DNA of 20,751 bases, taken from contig NZ_DAFZ01000045.1 in the NCBI RefSeq assembly GCF_002498065.1, positions 1-20,751 of the forward strand, given 5' to 3'. A model generated the notes under the pieces. It was not told the DNA's origin, ran no database searches, and worked only from the letters and a program-made list of their open reading frames with translations. The DNA is from Methanoculleus sp. UBA208 (GTDB lineage: Archaea > Halobacteriota > Methanomicrobia > Methanomicrobiales > Methanoculleaceae). The stretch's first letter is position 1; each line of letters begins with the position of its first letter. This document shows, one piece after another, positions 20,506 through 20,751 of this stretch. A program made the translations under genes and the position numbers.

Positions 20506-20751
20506 AAGTCGTCGGCGTGGGCTGCGGCCCGGGAATGCTGACCGCGGAGGCGGCGAGGGTCATCGCGGGCGCATCGCTCGTCTACGGCTCGGCCCGGGCG
20601 ATCGCGCTTGCACGGGACGCCATCCCGCCGGGGTGCGAGGTGCACGAGATCGCGGATTACCGGAGCCTCCGGTCCCTCCCGGACCATGCAGTCGTCCTTT
20701 CGACCGGGGACCCGATGCTTGCGGGGCTCGGCTACCTCCCGGGCGAGGTGG
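20502..20751 (+). CDS. cbiE: Cobalt-precorrin-7 C5-methyltransferase CbiE, N-terminal part (truncated by the window)
   Basis: The reading frame opened by ATG 20502 continues without a stop to the end of the window, giving 83 codons. It begins MKVVGVGCGPGMLTAEAARV, the glycine-rich start of tetrapyrrole methyltransferases. SLVYGSARAIALARDAIPPG, DYRSLRSLPDHAVVLSTGDPMLAGLG follows, where the 'vvLSTGDPm..GLG' substrate loop is characteristic of CbiE/CobL-N. CbiE methylates C5 and pairs with CbiT, whose gene opens this operon. The ATGA overlap with cbiD indicates coupled translation. Whether it is fused to another domain downstream cannot be seen. Confidence 0.9.
   Translation, partial: MKVVGVGCGPGMLTAEAARVIAGASLVYGSARAIALARDAIPPGCEVHEIADYRSLRSLPDHAVVLSTGDPMLAGLGYLPGEV

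Overview
The window looks like chromosomal DNA from a high-GC methanogenic euryarchaeon, most likely a member of Methanomicrobiales close to Methanoculleus. This is inferred from several things: archaeal TATA elements sit about 22-30 bases ahead of start codons, some with no ribosome binding site. There is a geranylgeranyl reductase with a dedicated ferredoxin (archaeal lipid saturation), an archaellin-like protein, and an anaerobic (cobalt-early) cobalamin pathway of the kind methanogens use. I could not test the species by search.

Layout. 1-2433: the last codons of a probable ABC ATPase, then two tandem paralogous FtsX/MacB-type permeases. 2528-4217: a small DUF3303-like protein, then an unrecognised 395-residue protein with a degenerate PD-(D/E)XK-like signature, separated by a spacer rich in inverted repeats. 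4276-5956: a possible 21-codon leader ORF, a PAP2-family membrane phosphatase and an archaellin-like secreted protein. 6007-7549: an NfeD/stomatin membrane-microdomain pair. 7744-9009: an orphan type-1 substrate-binding lipoprotein ending in a clear terminator. 9252-11049: a lower-GC restriction-modification pair, a beta-class SPPY DNA methyltransferase plus a PaeR7I/XhoI-family endonuclease (predicted target CTCGAG), preceded by about 200 bases of non-coding DNA full of stem-loops. 11141-13142 on the minus strand: a site-2 protease and ribonuclease HII. 13196-13861: a TrkA/RCK protein, divergent from rnhB and sharing a perfect dyad with it. 13853-15224 on the minus strand: geranylgeranyl reductase and a 2[4Fe-4S] ferredoxin. 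15404-20751: the corrin-ring operon cbiT-cbiL-cbiF-cbiG-cbiH-cbiC-cbiD-cbiE, every junction overlapping, running off the end of the window.

How it works together. The cbi genes cover nearly all steps from cobalt-factor II to cobyrinate. Not seen here are the cobaltochelatase, the CbiJ-type reductase and the amidating CbiA, which would have to lie elsewhere. The ferredoxin is the likely electron donor for the reductase encoded with it. The methyltransferase and endonuclease form a self-contained two-gene defence unit inserted between ordinary housekeeping genes.

I do not see a large, wholly new multi-gene system. The best leads are the XhoI-type system with an unexpected methyltransferase class, the structured spacer just ahead of it, the dyad between rnhB and trkA, the degenerate nuclease-like orphan at 3030-4217, and the archaellin-like protein with an atypical cleavage site.
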